Shown here one piece after another: positions 32,090 to 41,648 of a stretch of 41,668 nt of DNA. The notes beneath the pieces were generated by a model. That model searched no databases. It saw only the letters and a program-made list of their open reading frames with translations, and was not told the origin of the DNA. Position 1 is the stretch's first letter, and every line of letters begins with the position of its first letter. The stretch spans positions 1 through 41,668 of the forward strand of contig URYZ01000004.1 in the NCBI GenBank assembly GCA_900552235.1, given 5' to 3'. Origin of the DNA: an uncultured Mycoplasmatota bacterium (GTDB taxonomy: Bacteria > Bacillota_I > Bacilli_A > RF39 > UBA660). Made by a program: the position numbers and the translations under genes.

Positions 32090-32878
32090 TTAATTACAAC
32101 TTCTACTACAGCCAACATCCCCATAACTTGTTTTTTTACAAGAAATGCAACATCTTTTACCATCACTTCGTGTATAACATTTTGTACTGTAACCACTTCC
32201 TCCTGAAGATGAAGTATCATCATTATTTGCACAACTTCTTACAAGTCCAATGATAAATATAATAATTACGATAAGAATAAGAATTGCTTTAAAATCTTCT
32301 TTCTTTTTATTTAGTTTTAATGTTATAAGATTTATAGATTGATCTATTAAACCAACTAGTTTTTCCTTTGATAAATTCCAGTTTAATAACATTTGAAGTT
32401 TTAAACTATTATAAGAGTTTATACTTTCTTTTATTTTTGTATATTCCTCAAGCATATTTTTTAATTCTTCTTTATCATCTGTTTTTGTAACTTGTTTATT
32501 TAATTCAATTATCCTATTATAATCCTTATAAACTCTATTATATAATCTTTTATATCTATAAATTGTTTCTTTTACTTCTTTGTTTTCTTTTTGTTCTTCT
32601 AAAAATTCTATTTCTTTAGCAGGGAGTTTATATTCAACAGTAAAATTATGCAAATGATTTTTAAGATATCTACAATTTACAATATATAAATTATCTTTTT
32701 CATCTTTTTTAAAATTAGTAAATATTCCATAAATATATTCATCTTTTTCATATACAACAATTGGTTGATACTTAACTTTATATTTTTCGTTGTTAATCTC
32801 ATCTGTTAAAATAAAACAATACTTTTCAATATCTTTATCATTTAAATCAATGATAACTCTTTTTCCTTCATCTGTCAT
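32090..32878 (-). CDS. membrane protein with coiled coil and cysteine-rich outer tail
   Basis: About 262 residues from ATG 32878; a GTG three codons earlier is closer to the GGAAG SD and cannot be excluded. A beta-rich cytoplasmic domain (1-80) is followed by a charged coiled coil (about 80-165), one membrane helix (AILILIVIIIFIIGLV), a Gly/Ser linker and a short tail holding six Cys (KCYTRSDGKRCCISCKK, then GCSRSC). The tail is likely outside and disulfide-bonded or metal-binding. First gene of the operon. No family recognised. Confidence 0.6.
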   Translation of the reverse strand: MTDEGKRVIIDLNDKDIEKYCFILTDEINNEKYKVKYQPIVVYEKDEYIYGIFTNFKKDEKDNLYIVNCRYLKNHLHNFTVEYKLPAKEIEFLEEQKENKEVKETIYRYKRLYNRVYKDYNRIIELNKQVTKTDDKEELKNMLEEYTKIKESINSYNSLKLQMLLNWNLSKEKLVGLIDQSINLITLKLNKKKEDFKAILILIVIIIFIIGLVRSCANNDDTSSSGGSGYSTKCYTRSDGKRCCISCKKTSYGDVGCSRSCN

Positions 32879-32957
32879 AACAAACACACTTCCTTTAAAT
32901 TTATTTTACAATAAAATAAAAAAAAATTCCACTTTTATAGAATTCTATTTCATTTAA

Positions 32958-32993
32958 AAAGATGTGAACAAAACAAATTGTTCACATCTTTTC
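32958..32993. terminator. strong terminator after the GNAT gene
   Basis: A 15-bp perfect stem (core AGATGTGAACAA/TTGTTCACATCT) with a 6-nt loop and A/U-rich flanks on both sides, 16 bases past the GNAT stop. Confidence 0.85.
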
Positions 32994-33008
32994 TTATTTA
33001 CAGCAACA

Positions 33009-33620
33009 CTATTTATCTTTTTTTGCATCATTAATTATGATATAAGGTTCATAAATATCTTTATATTTGTTTAAGGTTTCATTCACATCAAACCAATAAA
33101 TGTTTGTTAACATTTTGTCTGATGGGTCTATTTCTGTTCTTTCGAGGTTTCCTCCAAGCGATTTTAATGTTTTATCTGACGCAATATTATTAACGTCACA
33201 ATCTAACATAACTTTATCTAATCCTAGTTTTTTTGCTTCAATCATCCCTAAATATAAATTTATTTTATTATATCCTTTTCTTCTTTCTGTAGGTCTTATT
33301 CCATATCCTATATGTCCTCCAAATTGTAACATTTTTTCATTTAAATTCCATCTAATATTAATGGTTCCTACAATTTTGTTATCACTTGCTCTTATTAGTA
33401 AAAATGTTCTTGCGGGGCATCTTTCAAGCTTTTTTGAGTATTCTTCATTTTCCATATTCAAGCATCTTTCTAATACTTGCTCAAAACTATAACCTTCTAA
33501 TATTTTGTCTAATGATCCTGTACCATTAATGTTTGATTTGTATAAAACAAATTCATTAATATATTCTATTATTTCATTTTTTCTTGTCATTGAAGGTTTT
33601 TCTAAATAAAATTTTTCCAT
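33009..33620 (-). CDS. GNAT-family N-acetyltransferase
   Basis: 203 residues from ATG 33620, which has AAAGGA at good spacing; earlier in-frame ATGs lack one. The acetyl-CoA-binding motif A region is GYGIRPTERRKGYNKINLYL (R/Q-x-x-G-x-G/A type), followed by ASDKTLKSLGGNLERTE. Preceded by VGTINIRWNLNEKMLQFGGH, typical of the GNAT core. Substrate unknown; antibiotic, amino acid or protein targets are all possible. It is a stand-alone gene bounded by a terminator. Confidence 0.88.
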   Translation of the reverse strand: MEKFYLEKPSMTRKNEIIEYINEFVLYKSNINGTGSLDKILEGYSFEQVLERCLNMENEEYSKKLERCPARTFLLIRASDNKIVGTINIRWNLNEKMLQFGGHIGYGIRPTERRKGYNKINLYLGMIEAKKLGLDKVMLDCDVNNIASDKTLKSLGGNLERTEIDPSDKMLTNIYWFDVNETLNKYKDIYEPYIIINDAKKDK

Positions 33621-33761
33621 ATAAATCATTCCTTTCAATATTTTTATGATACAATCAAAATTTTTCATTTAATGAAAATATCCACATAACTAGAATCATG
33701 TGAACATTTTTTATTAATAAGCTTTTGTGTTTCAATTTTATTTCTATTTCATATTAGTAAA

Positions 33762-36254
33762 TTATTTACCACAACATTGTTTATATTTTTTACCACTGCC
33801 ACATGGACATGGATCATTTCTACCTATTTTTTCTTTTTTTACTTTAGTATGAACTTTAGCAGTTTCATCACTTCTGTTAGTACCAGTTGGTTTTACAACT
33901 TGTTTTCTTTCAACATTTTGTCTTATTTCTGCTCTTAAAAGATATAATGTTATATATTTATCAATATTTTCTAACATCTTTTCATACAAATCATAACCTT
34001 CCATCGTATAAGCACGAAGTGGATTATCTTGTGCATATTGTCTTAAAACAATACCCTCCATTAAATGTGACATCGTAGTTATTTGTTCCATCCAATATTT
34101 ATCAATAACATTTAAACTTATTACTTTTTCAAATTCATTAGTTATTTCAATTGGTAAATCTTTTATTTTATTTTCATATTCATTTACTACTTTATCACTT
34201 AATAATGAAATTATTTCATCAACATTTTTACCTTCAAGTTCTTTTTCTTTTATCTTATTTCTTAATAAATTATTATTAATGTAATCTATAATATCTTTTT
34301 TATCTTCCTCTTTTAGATTATCTTTTTCATCAAGGTGAGATTCAACAATATCAACAACATGATTTTTCATACTTTCTAGTACATCTTCATGTACTGATTC
34401 TTTATCTAATATTTCATTTCTTTTATTATAAATACTTTCCCTTTGTGTACTTACAACATTATCATAATCTAAAATATGTTTTCTATTATCAAAATTATTT
34501 CCTTCAACTCTTTTTTGTGCTGATTCAACAGATTTACTAAACATCTTACTTCTTATAGCCATTTCATCTTGCATACCAGTTGATTCCATAATCATTTTAA
34601 TTCTATCAGAACCAAACCTTCTCATAAGATCATCATCCATAGCTATATAAAATTGAGAATATCCCGGATCTCCTTGACGTCCACTTCTACCACGAAGTTG
34701 GTTATCAATTCTTCTTGATTCATGTCTTTCTGTACCAAGTACACAAAGTCCTCCAAGTTCTTTTACTCCTTCTCCTAATTTAATATCTGTTCCACGACCT
34801 GCCATATTAGTTGCAATTGTAACTGCACCTTTTTCTCCAGCTTTTGCTATTATTTCAGCTTCACGAGCATGATTTTTAGCATTTAATATTTCATGTGGAA
34901 TACCTTTTTTACGAAGTAAAGTTCCTATTTCTTCACTGGTTTCAATTGCTATTGTACCTACAAGAACTGGTTGTCCTTTTTTATGACGTTCTTCTATTTC
35001 TTTTACAATAGCATTATACTTAGCATTTTTATTAGCATAAATAAGATCAGGCATATCAATTCTTTGAACTGGTCTATTAGTAGGAATAGTAATTACATAC
35101 ATATTATATATATTTCTAAATTCTTCTTCCTCTGTTTTTGCAGTACCTGTCATACCACTTAATTTTTTATACATTCTAAATAAATTTTGAAATGTTATTG
35201 TAGCAAGTGTTTTTGTTTCTTGTTCGATTGCTACTCCCTCTTTAGCCTCGATAGCTTGATGCAATCCTTCAGAAAATGCTCTTCCTGGCATCAATCTACC
35301 AGTAAATTGATCTACGATTATAATTTCACCATTTTGAACTACATAATCAACATCATTTTTCATAGAATAATTTGCATGCAATGCTTGATTTATAAAATGG
35401 ACTAAACTAGTATTATCCATATCATATAAATTACTAATATGATAATAATTTTCAGCAAGTTTTACACCCTCATCAGTAAGATTTACTTTTTTTGTTTTTT
35501 CATCAATTATATAATCTTTTTCCTTTTTTAATGTTTTTACAAATCTATCTGCTTCGATATATAAATTTTTATTTTCTAAAGTACCTCCTGAAATAATCAA
35601 AGGAGTTCTTGCTTCATCTATTAATACAGAATCAACTTCATCTACAATAGCGAAATTAAGTGGGCGTTGTACTCTATCTTCTTTTCTAATAGCCATATTA
35701 TCTCTTAAATAATCAAAACCAACTTCATTATTTGTTGTGTATAAAATATCACAAGCGTATTGTTCTTGTTTTTCTTTTGATGATAATTCTCTTAAATTTA
35801 AACCTACAGTTAAACCTAAAAACCTATGAATTTCTCCCATCCAATTACTATCACGAGTTGACAAGTATTCATTAACTGTAATTATATGAACCCCATTTCC
35901 TTCAAGAGCATTTAAATACGCAGGCATAACTGATGTTAATGTTTTACCTTCACCTGTTTTCATTTCTGCTATATTACCATAATGAATCGCTAAACCACCC
36001 AATAATTGAACTTTATATGGTCTTTCACCAATTACTCTTGCACAAGCTTCACGAGCAGTAGCAAAAGCTTCAACTTTAATATCTTCTAAAGTTTCACCAT
36101 TTTTAAGTCTTTCTTTAAACTCTACAGTTTTGTGTTTTAATTCTTCATCACTTAATTTTTTATATTCTTCTTCTAAAGCATCAATTTCTTCTACAATTTT
36201 TTCAAACCTTTTTAATTCTTTATATTCATGATCAAATACTTTAAGTATACCCAT
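33762..36254 (-). CDS. secA: preprotein translocase ATPase SecA
   Basis: 830 residues from ATG 36254 (GGAGG six bases upstream; the ATG two codons earlier abuts the SD). Walker A appears as MKTGEGKTLTSVMPAYLNAL, DEAD-type motif as VDEVDSVLIDEARTPLI, then VLVGTIAIETSEEIG, TNMAGRGTDIKLGEGV and QLRGRSGRQGDPG. The C-terminus has the zinc-binding SEC-C motif NDPCPCGSGKKYKQCCGK. It drives Sec-dependent export of, for example, the M23 peptidase here. Single gene. Confidence 0.98.
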   Translation of the reverse strand: MGILKVFDHEYKELKRFEKIVEEIDALEEEYKKLSDEELKHKTVEFKERLKNGETLEDIKVEAFATAREACARVIGERPYKVQLLGGLAIHYGNIAEMKTGEGKTLTSVMPAYLNALEGNGVHIITVNEYLSTRDSNWMGEIHRFLGLTVGLNLRELSSKEKQEQYACDILYTTNNEVGFDYLRDNMAIRKEDRVQRPLNFAIVDEVDSVLIDEARTPLIISGGTLENKNLYIEADRFVKTLKKEKDYIIDEKTKKVNLTDEGVKLAENYYHISNLYDMDNTSLVHFINQALHANYSMKNDVDYVVQNGEIIIVDQFTGRLMPGRAFSEGLHQAIEAKEGVAIEQETKTLATITFQNLFRMYKKLSGMTGTAKTEEEEFRNIYNMYVITIPTNRPVQRIDMPDLIYANKNAKYNAIVKEIEERHKKGQPVLVGTIAIETSEEIGTLLRKKGIPHEILNAKNHAREAEIIAKAGEKGAVTIATNMAGRGTDIKLGEGVKELGGLCVLGTERHESRRIDNQLRGRSGRQGDPGYSQFYIAMDDDLMRRFGSDRIKMIMESTGMQDEMAIRSKMFSKSVESAQKRVEGNNFDNRKHILDYDNVVSTQRESIYNKRNEILDKESVHEDVLESMKNHVVDIVESHLDEKDNLKEEDKKDIIDYINNNLLRNKIKEKELEGKNVDEIISLLSDKVVNEYENKIKDLPIEITNEFEKVISLNVIDKYWMEQITTMSHLMEGIVLRQYAQDNPLRAYTMEGYDLYEKMLENIDKYITLYLLRAEIRQNVERKQVVKPTGTNRSDETAKVHTKVKKEKIGRNDPCPCGSGKKYKQCCGK

Positions 36255-36306
36255 ATACATCCTCCTTCATAAATACCTATAAATATATTTTATCACATAA
36301 TTATAT

Positions 36307-36339
36307 AAAAACAAAAAATAAATTCTATTTTTTGTTTTT
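36307..36339 (-). terminator. terminator of the ychF-HD operon
   Basis: A perfect 14-bp stem AAAAACAAAAAATA/TATTTTTTGTTTTT with a 5-nt loop. It covers the stop codon of the HD gene; the arms are A/T-rich so the stem is weak but long. Confidence 0.6.
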
Positions 36340-36924
36340 ATTTTTAATATTTTTTAATCCTAAATACTTAGGTATTTCTTTTATATTAGGAAAATCCTTT
36401 AAAGATACTGCTTTATCTATGTATGTAATTATCCAACTTTCTTTATATTTAGGAAGTTTTACTTTATTAAACAAAGAAAGGGGAAACATATGAACAAGTA
36501 TTGCATTTTCTACTCTTTCATTCATAAGATTATTAAAATAAGTATTACTATTAATAAGTGCTTCATATGGATGTATAAATACATGTAATGTTGAAAATTT
36601 CTTTTTTTTCTTTAAATTTTCACTATATTTTTTATCTAAATTATCTAAATCTTTACTATATTGCCAAGCGTGAGTATAAAAATCATGTAAAAGTCCTGCA
36701 ATGGCACAAACTTTATAATCAGCATGATGCTTTTTAGCATATTTATAAGCAAAAATTGACACTAAAAGAGAGTGCGTATACAAACTTTGTTTTTCATGAT
36801 GTTTGAAATACACTCTTTTTTTAAACTCTTCATTATTTAATATATCCTTAACTATTTCATACCACGAATTAAATTCATCTTCATTTGTAAAATAGGATTT
36901 AAAATTATCATAATTTTCATTCAT
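36325..36924 (-). CDS. HD-domain hydrolase
   Basis: 199 residues. HD-type ligands: SLYTHSLLVSIFAYKYA (His), IAGLLHDFYTHAWQ (His-Asp), LHVFIHPYEAL (His) and ENAILVHMFPLSL (His), then IITYIDKAVSLKDFP. Relatives act on phosphate esters or nucleotides; substrate unknown. The ATG follows the ychF stop directly, so the two are coupled. The C-terminus is lysine-rich and overlaps a terminator. Confidence 0.8.
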   Translation of the reverse strand: MNENYDNFKSYFTNEDEFNSWYEIVKDILNNEEFKKRVYFKHHEKQSLYTHSLLVSIFAYKYAKKHHADYKVCAIAGLLHDFYTHAWQYSKDLDNLDKKYSENLKKKKKFSTLHVFIHPYEALINSNTYFNNLMNERVENAILVHMFPLSLFNKVKLPKYKESWIITYIDKAVSLKDFPNIKEIPKYLGLKNIKNKNKK

Positions 36925-38022
36925 TTACAAATTAAATCTAAAATGACAAATATCTCCATCTTGCATTAAATACTCTTTACCTTCAATTCTAAATTTGCCA
37001 TTTTCTTTCACTTTAAGTTCTGAACCTGCTTCGATTAAATCATTATAGCTTATTACTTCTGCTTTTATAAATCCTTTTTCAAAATCACTATGAATTATTC
37101 CAGCACATTCTTTAGCATTCATTCCATTTTTATAAGTCCATGCTTTAACTTCTTTAGGTCCACATGTAAAATATGTTTTTAATCCAAGTAAATTATATGA
37201 TTCTTCAATTAACTTATCTAAACCACTTTTTTCAATGCCTAATTCGTTTAACATTTCTTCCTTATCACTATCTTCAAGTTCTGCAAGTTCACTTTCTATT
37301 TTAGCAGAAACCACAATTACCTTAGAATTTTCACCTTTAGCATACTCTTTTAATTTTTTAACATAATCATTTTCTGTTGTTATTTCATTTTCACTTATAT
37401 TAGCTAAATAAATATGAGGTTTTAAAGTTAAAAAGTTAAATCCTTTTATAGCAAGTAATTCATCTTTTGTAAAATCTACAAATCTTAATGGAATATCCTT
37501 TTCTAAAGCTTCTTTGGCCTTAGTAAGAGCATTATATTCTAAAACAGTTTCTTTTTCTTTCGTTGTTTCTGCTTTTTTCTTTATTTTATCTATTCTATTA
37601 TTTATGATTTCTAAATCTGCTAAAGCAAGTTCCAAATTAATAACTTCAACATCTCTTATAGGATCAACACTTCCATCAACATGTGTTATTTCTTTATCAT
37701 CAAAACATCTTACTACTTCTACAATAGCGTCGACTTCACGAATATGAGATAAAAATTTATTTCCAAGGCCTTCACCTAAAGATGCCCCTTTTACTATTCC
37801 TGCGATATCAACAAATTCAAAAGTTGCAGGTTTTAATTCTTCAGGAATATATATTTCTTCAAGATGTCCTAATCTTTCATCGGGAACTGTTACTATTCCT
37901 ACATTTGGTTCAATTGTAGCAAAAGGATAATTTGCTACTAAAATATTTTTCTTTGTAATGGCATTAAATAAAGTGGACTTTCCAACATTTGGAAGTCCTA
38001 CAATACCAGCTTTTAAACTCAT
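36925..38022 (-). CDS. ychF: redox/ribosome-associated ATPase YchF (Obg family)
   Basis: 365 residues. G1 GLPNVGKSTLFNAIT, G3 DIAGIVKGASLGEGLGN, a coiled coil (about 135-170), the NISENEI nucleotide region, and a C-terminal TGS domain (TYFTCGPKEVKAWTYKNGMN then MQDGDICHFRFNL). YchF prefers ATP despite its GTPase fold and acts in translation and stress. In Bacillus ychF (yyaF) also lies between parB and rpsF. Confidence 0.97.
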   Translation of the reverse strand: MSLKAGIVGLPNVGKSTLFNAITKKNILVANYPFATIEPNVGIVTVPDERLGHLEEIYIPEELKPATFEFVDIAGIVKGASLGEGLGNKFLSHIREVDAIVEVVRCFDDKEITHVDGSVDPIRDVEVINLELALADLEIINNRIDKIKKKAETTKEKETVLEYNALTKAKEALEKDIPLRFVDFTKDELLAIKGFNFLTLKPHIYLANISENEITTENDYVKKLKEYAKGENSKVIVVSAKIESELAELEDSDKEEMLNELGIEKSGLDKLIEESYNLLGLKTYFTCGPKEVKAWTYKNGMNAKECAGIIHSDFEKGFIKAEVISYNDLIEAGSELKVKENGKFRIEGKEYLMQDGDICHFRFNL

Positions 38023-38037
38023 AATTCTTCCTCCTTA

Positions 38038-39630
38038 TTATAAACTTGGGTAAACTCCTGGGCCAAGTGGAAGTCCTATTATATACCACATTAGAATAAT
38101 AAACAACCATGTTAAAGATATTCCTATAAAATATGGTACCATAATAGATAGTCCTTTTCTTATTGTAATTGGTTTTTCGTAATCTTTATTATAAATATTC
38201 ATATATCCTAAGTAAACAACAAAATATGCAAGAAGTGGTGTAATTCCATTAGTCATAGACTCTGCTGCTCTAAAAATAAATTGTGTAAATTGAGGAGAAA
38301 TACCAAGTTGCATAAATGTAGGAACCATCGTAGATGAAAATATTACCCATTTTGATATGGAACCTGTTACAAAAATATTTGATATAGCAATTAAAATGAT
38401 TGCCACGATTATTAATGCTGCGCCACTAAAAGGCAAGCTTTGTAACATATTAGCCATAGTTGCAGCGATTACTGTTCCTATATTTGATTCTTTAAATATA
38501 GCAATGAATTGTGAAGCAAAAAATATCATGACAAGAATTATTCCTAGTTCACTTAAGCTTTCTTTTAATTTATTAAATAAATCTTTATCGCTTTTGATTG
38601 TTTTAGCACTTATACCATAAGCTATTCCTGTTATTCCAAAAAATATACTCATCATATAAGTAAAACCATCTTGAAAATATGAATTTTTACCAAATAACTG
38701 ATCAACATAAGCACTTTCATTTAAATCAAGTAACATTCCTGATAAAGGAAGACCTGGAATTATCATATATACAAATAGAATTATTACGATAATACCTACT
38801 ATTTTAGCAGATTTTAAACCCTTCTTTTGTAATGCTTCTTCTTTTATTTTCTTTTCTTCTTCATATTGTAAATCAAGATATTCTATTTCTTTAGTTTGTC
38901 CCAAATCATCTCTTGTTTTAGCAACATATCTTCCTAATTTTTTTACAATAATTTTTTCAGTTATTAATGTAGCTATAAGCGCAATTAAGAAAGATGATAC
39001 TATCATTATAAATAAATTAGATGTCATTCTAACATAAAATTCACTATCAATTAACCTTGCAGAGGCCTGTGTATATGGTATTAAATCTATATCAATAGAT
39101 CCTACAAAGAAACTTATACTATAACCAAAAGCAACTCCCGCAAAAGCTGCTGCTATTCCTGCTAATGGATTTCTTCCATTAAATAAGAATAGTAATGCTG
39201 CTAATGGTATTAAAAGTGCATAACCAACTTCATTAACAATACTTGAAAAAATAGACATTAATATTATTATAAAAGTTAATGTTTTTGGATTAATTTTAAT
39301 TATTCTTTTTTTCATAAATGCTTGAATTAATCCTGTTTTTTCTGCTATTTTAAGACCTATTAATGTTATTATTAAAGTACTAAGTGGTGATGAACTTATA
39401 AAATTAGTTGCAGCCTTACTTATAACCATTTTCATTCCATCATAACTAAGTAAATTATTAACAGATACAAGTGTTTTTTCTAAAGCTCCTGTTGCTATAT
39501 TTATATTTGAATATGTAGCAGATACATTAAACAAACTTAATATAAAACTTAAAAGAATTACACCAACAATTAATAAAACATAACTTGTTATTGGATGTAG
39601 TGTAAACTTTTTTAACTTTTTCTTTGCCAT
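38038..39630 (-). CDS. AbgT family transporter (p-aminobenzoyl-glutamate type)
   Basis: 530 residues with about 11-12 membrane segments. Family traits: the N-terminal HPITSYVLLIVGVILLSFIL, EVGYALLIPLAALLFLFNGR, AGIAAAFAGVAFGYS, SNIFVTGSISKWVIFSSTMV and the C-terminal TNGITPLLAYFVVYLGYMNI. Known members import p-aminobenzoyl-glutamate or export sulfonamides. An acidic/basic cytoplasmic loop lies at about 235-270. It sits between DUF951 and ychF, not a usual place for this transporter, so it looks inserted in the parAB cluster. Confidence 0.85.
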   Translation of the reverse strand: MAKKKLKKFTLHPITSYVLLIVGVILLSFILSLFNVSATYSNINIATGALEKTLVSVNNLLSYDGMKMVISKAATNFISSSPLSTLIITLIGLKIAEKTGLIQAFMKKRIIKINPKTLTFIIILMSIFSSIVNEVGYALLIPLAALLFLFNGRNPLAGIAAAFAGVAFGYSISFFVGSIDIDLIPYTQASARLIDSEFYVRMTSNLFIMIVSSFLIALIATLITEKIIVKKLGRYVAKTRDDLGQTKEIEYLDLQYEEEKKIKEEALQKKGLKSAKIVGIIVIILFVYMIIPGLPLSGMLLDLNESAYVDQLFGKNSYFQDGFTYMMSIFFGITGIAYGISAKTIKSDKDLFNKLKESLSELGIILVMIFFASQFIAIFKESNIGTVIAATMANMLQSLPFSGAALIIVAIILIAISNIFVTGSISKWVIFSSTMVPTFMQLGISPQFTQFIFRAAESMTNGITPLLAYFVVYLGYMNIYNKDYEKPITIRKGLSIMVPYFIGISLTWLFIILMWYIIGLPLGPGVYPSL

Positions 39631-39633
39631 ATT

Positions 39634-39819
39634 CTACTCCTCTACTATTTTTTTGATTTTTTTATTAAATTCCATTCTTGGTAACATAACAATTCTACCA
39701 CAATTTATACATTTTATTTTAATATCAGCACCAAGTCTTACTATTTCCCATAAATTCGTACCACAAGGATGTCCTTTTTTCATTATTACTTTAGTATTAA
39801 TATTATAATTTTTTTCCAT
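39634..39819 (-). CDS. DUF951 family small protein
   Basis: 61 residues. The family core is MKKGHPCGTNLWEIVRLGAD, followed by IKCINCGRIVMLPRMEF; three Cys and a His could bind one metal ion. Function is unknown, but the gene neighbours parB and ychF in many Bacillota. It ends three bases before the AbgT-type start region and starts ten bases after parB, thus in the parAB operon. Confidence 0.9.
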   Translation of the reverse strand: MEKNYNINTKVIMKKGHPCGTNLWEIVRLGADIKIKCINCGRIVMLPRMEFNKKIKKIVEE

Positions 39820-39829
39820 AATAACCTTC

Positions 39830-40711
39830 TTATTTATTATAGTTAATCATTTCTAATATTCTATTTAAATCTTGGTTATTTTCAAAACTAATAATTAATT
39901 TTTTGTTAGCAATCTTAACTTTTGTGCCATAATATTCTGTTAATTCTTTTTCAAGTGATGTGTATTCATTAGATTTAGGTTTTTTAACTATTTTGTTTTT
40001 TCTTTCTATTTCTTCACCACTTGCTAAAGCCTCAAGTTCTCTTACACTTAAATTTTCTTCAAGTACTTTTTTAGTTAATTCATTAATTTTTTCAATATCA
40101 CTAAGTTTTGATAAACATCTTGCATGACCCATAGTTAATTTATTTTCTTTTACTAAAGTTAAAACATCTTCAGGTAAAGCAAGTATTCCAAGTAAATTTG
40201 TTATATGACTTCTACTTTTATTAACTCTTTTTGAAACTTGATCTTGTGTCAAATGTAGATTTTCCATAAGAGTTTTGTATGCATTTGCTTCATCTACAGC
40301 ATTTAAATTTTCTCTTTGTAAGTTTTCTAATACTGCAATTTCCATCATTTCTTCATCAGTAAAATTTCTTACAATGGCAGGGATTGTTTCTTTACCTGCT
40401 AATTTAGAAGCACGAAATCTTCTTTCTCCTGCTACTATTTCATAACCTTTAATACTTTTTTTAACAATAATTGGTTGAAAAACACCATGTTCTTTAATAC
40501 TTTCAGCAAGTTCATTTAAACTTTCTTCGTTAAATGTTTTTCTTGGTTGATAAGGATTAACCCTTAACTCACTTAATGGAAGCTCTTGAATTTCTTCTTC
40601 GTGTACTGTTTCCATTATTTTTTCTTCTAAATTTCCATAGTTGATATCTTCAATTGAAAATAATTCTTCTAAGCCCCTTCCTAAAGCTCTTCTTTTATTC
40701 TCCTCTTTCAT
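39830..40711 (-). CDS. parB: chromosome-partitioning protein ParB (Spo0J)
   Basis: 293 residues. N-terminal RRALGRGLEELFS, then the CTPase/ParB motif IVAGERRFRASKLAG, HTH (LTQDQVSKRVNKSRSHITNL) and a C-terminal dimerisation domain. ParB loads on parS near oriC and is driven by ParA. Noc is very similar in sequence, but adjacency to parA favours ParB. Its ATG overlaps the parA stop by 17 bases. I found no intact parS in this window. Confidence 0.95.
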   Translation of the reverse strand: MKEENKRRALGRGLEELFSIEDINYGNLEEKIMETVHEEEIQELPLSELRVNPYQPRKTFNEESLNELAESIKEHGVFQPIIVKKSIKGYEIVAGERRFRASKLAGKETIPAIVRNFTDEEMMEIAVLENLQRENLNAVDEANAYKTLMENLHLTQDQVSKRVNKSRSHITNLLGILALPEDVLTLVKENKLTMGHARCLSKLSDIEKINELTKKVLEENLSVRELEALASGEEIERKNKIVKKPKSNEYTSLEKELTEYYGTKVKIANKKLIISFENNQDLNRILEMINYNK

Positions 40712-41486
40712 TTTTTTCTATCACCTCTTTAGCTAAATTTAAATATGCTTCAGACCCACGAGATTTTGGATCATACGCAATAATTGGTTTCCCATGTGAT
40801 GGTGCTTCAGTTAATCTAACAAGTCTTGGAATTATTGTGTTATATACTTTATCTTGAAAGTATTTTCTTATTTCTTCAACAACTTCAAGTCCTAAGTTTA
40901 ACCTAGCATCAAACATTGTTAATAAAACTCCCTCTATCTTTAAATTAGAATTAAGATTCATTTGTGTAAATTTAACTGCTTTTAAAAGTTGTGTTATTCC
41001 TTCGAGTGCAAAATATTCACATTGTACTGGAATTATAACAGAATCTGATGCTGTTAAAGCATTGGTTGTTATTATTCCAAGTGCAGGTGGACAATCAATT
41101 ATTATATAATCAAAAGAATCTTTTATTCTATCAATACTATTTTTTAATTGTTCTTGCTTTAAGAATGTGTTATCTGTTCTACTTCTTTCACTTATTTCTA
41201 TATCTATTCCTGCTAAATTTAGGTTTGCAGGTAAAACATATAAATTTTTGTATCTTGTTTTTATAATAGCATCTTCGATATTGCAACTGCCATTTAATAC
41301 ATTGTAAATGCTTTTATCAATATCACCTTTATTAATACCTATTCCCGTTGTAGCATTACATTGTGGATCTAAATCCACCATCAATACTTTTTTATCTAAA
41401 AGCGCAAGGGAAGCTGATAGATTTATACTTGTTGTTGTTTTTCCTACGCCACCTTTTTGATTAATTAATGAAATTACTTTTCCCAT
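40695..41486 (-). CDS. parA: chromosome-partitioning ATPase ParA (Soj)
   Basis: 263 residues with the deviant Walker A INQKGGVGKTTTSINL, A' motif VLMVDLDPQCNATTGIG and Walker B YIIIDCPPALG. The ATPase binds DNA and moves ParB-parS complexes. A GGAG SD lies nine bases before the ATG. As first gene of parA-parB-DUF951-AbgT-ychF-HD it has an AT-rich upstream region in which I see no clean promoter. Its location suggests oriC just right of the window. Confidence 0.97.
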   Translation of the reverse strand: MGKVISLINQKGGVGKTTTSINLSASLALLDKKVLMVDLDPQCNATTGIGINKGDIDKSIYNVLNGSCNIEDAIIKTRYKNLYVLPANLNLAGIDIEISERSRTDNTFLKQEQLKNSIDRIKDSFDYIIIDCPPALGIITTNALTASDSVIIPVQCEYFALEGITQLLKAVKFTQMNLNSNLKIEGVLLTMFDARLNLGLEVVEEIRKYFQDKVYNTIIPRLVRLTEAPSHGKPIIAYDPKSRGSEAYLNLAKEVIEKNERGE

Positions 41487-41571
41487 ACCTATTTACTCCT
41501 ATCTAAAATTTACGACTATTTATAGTTTACCAAAAAATATGATTTTTTTAAAGGAGTTTTATAAAAAATAT

Positions 41572-41612
41572 CAAAAAAAACTATAGATAATTATTTTAAA
41601 TATTATCTATAG
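41572..41612 (-). terminator. terminator of an off-window gene to the right
   Basis: An 11-bp perfect stem CTATAGATAAT/ATTATCTATAG with a 10-nt loop and eight U on the minus strand. It would end transcription coming from beyond the right edge, probably from the rsmG region (inference). Confidence 0.8.
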
Positions 41613-41628
41613 CCAGAGTGTAGACAAA

Positions 41629-41648
41629 CCCCTAGATTTTTCTAGAGG
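41629..41648. repeat. second hairpin in tandem with the 41581 terminator
   Basis: CCCCTAGA and TCTAGAGG form an 8-bp stem with a 4-nt loop (C-A mismatch on plus, G-U on minus). It is spaced 16 bases from the next hairpin by TTTGTCTACACTCTGG on the minus strand. No second copy of this pair was found in the window. Confidence 0.45.

Noticed and set aside
33675..33720. Hairpin CCACAT/ATGTGA between GNAT and secA as the secA terminator
   Set aside because: The stem is only five or six pairs with a mismatch and lacks a proper U-run on the minus strand; evidence is insufficient to list it.
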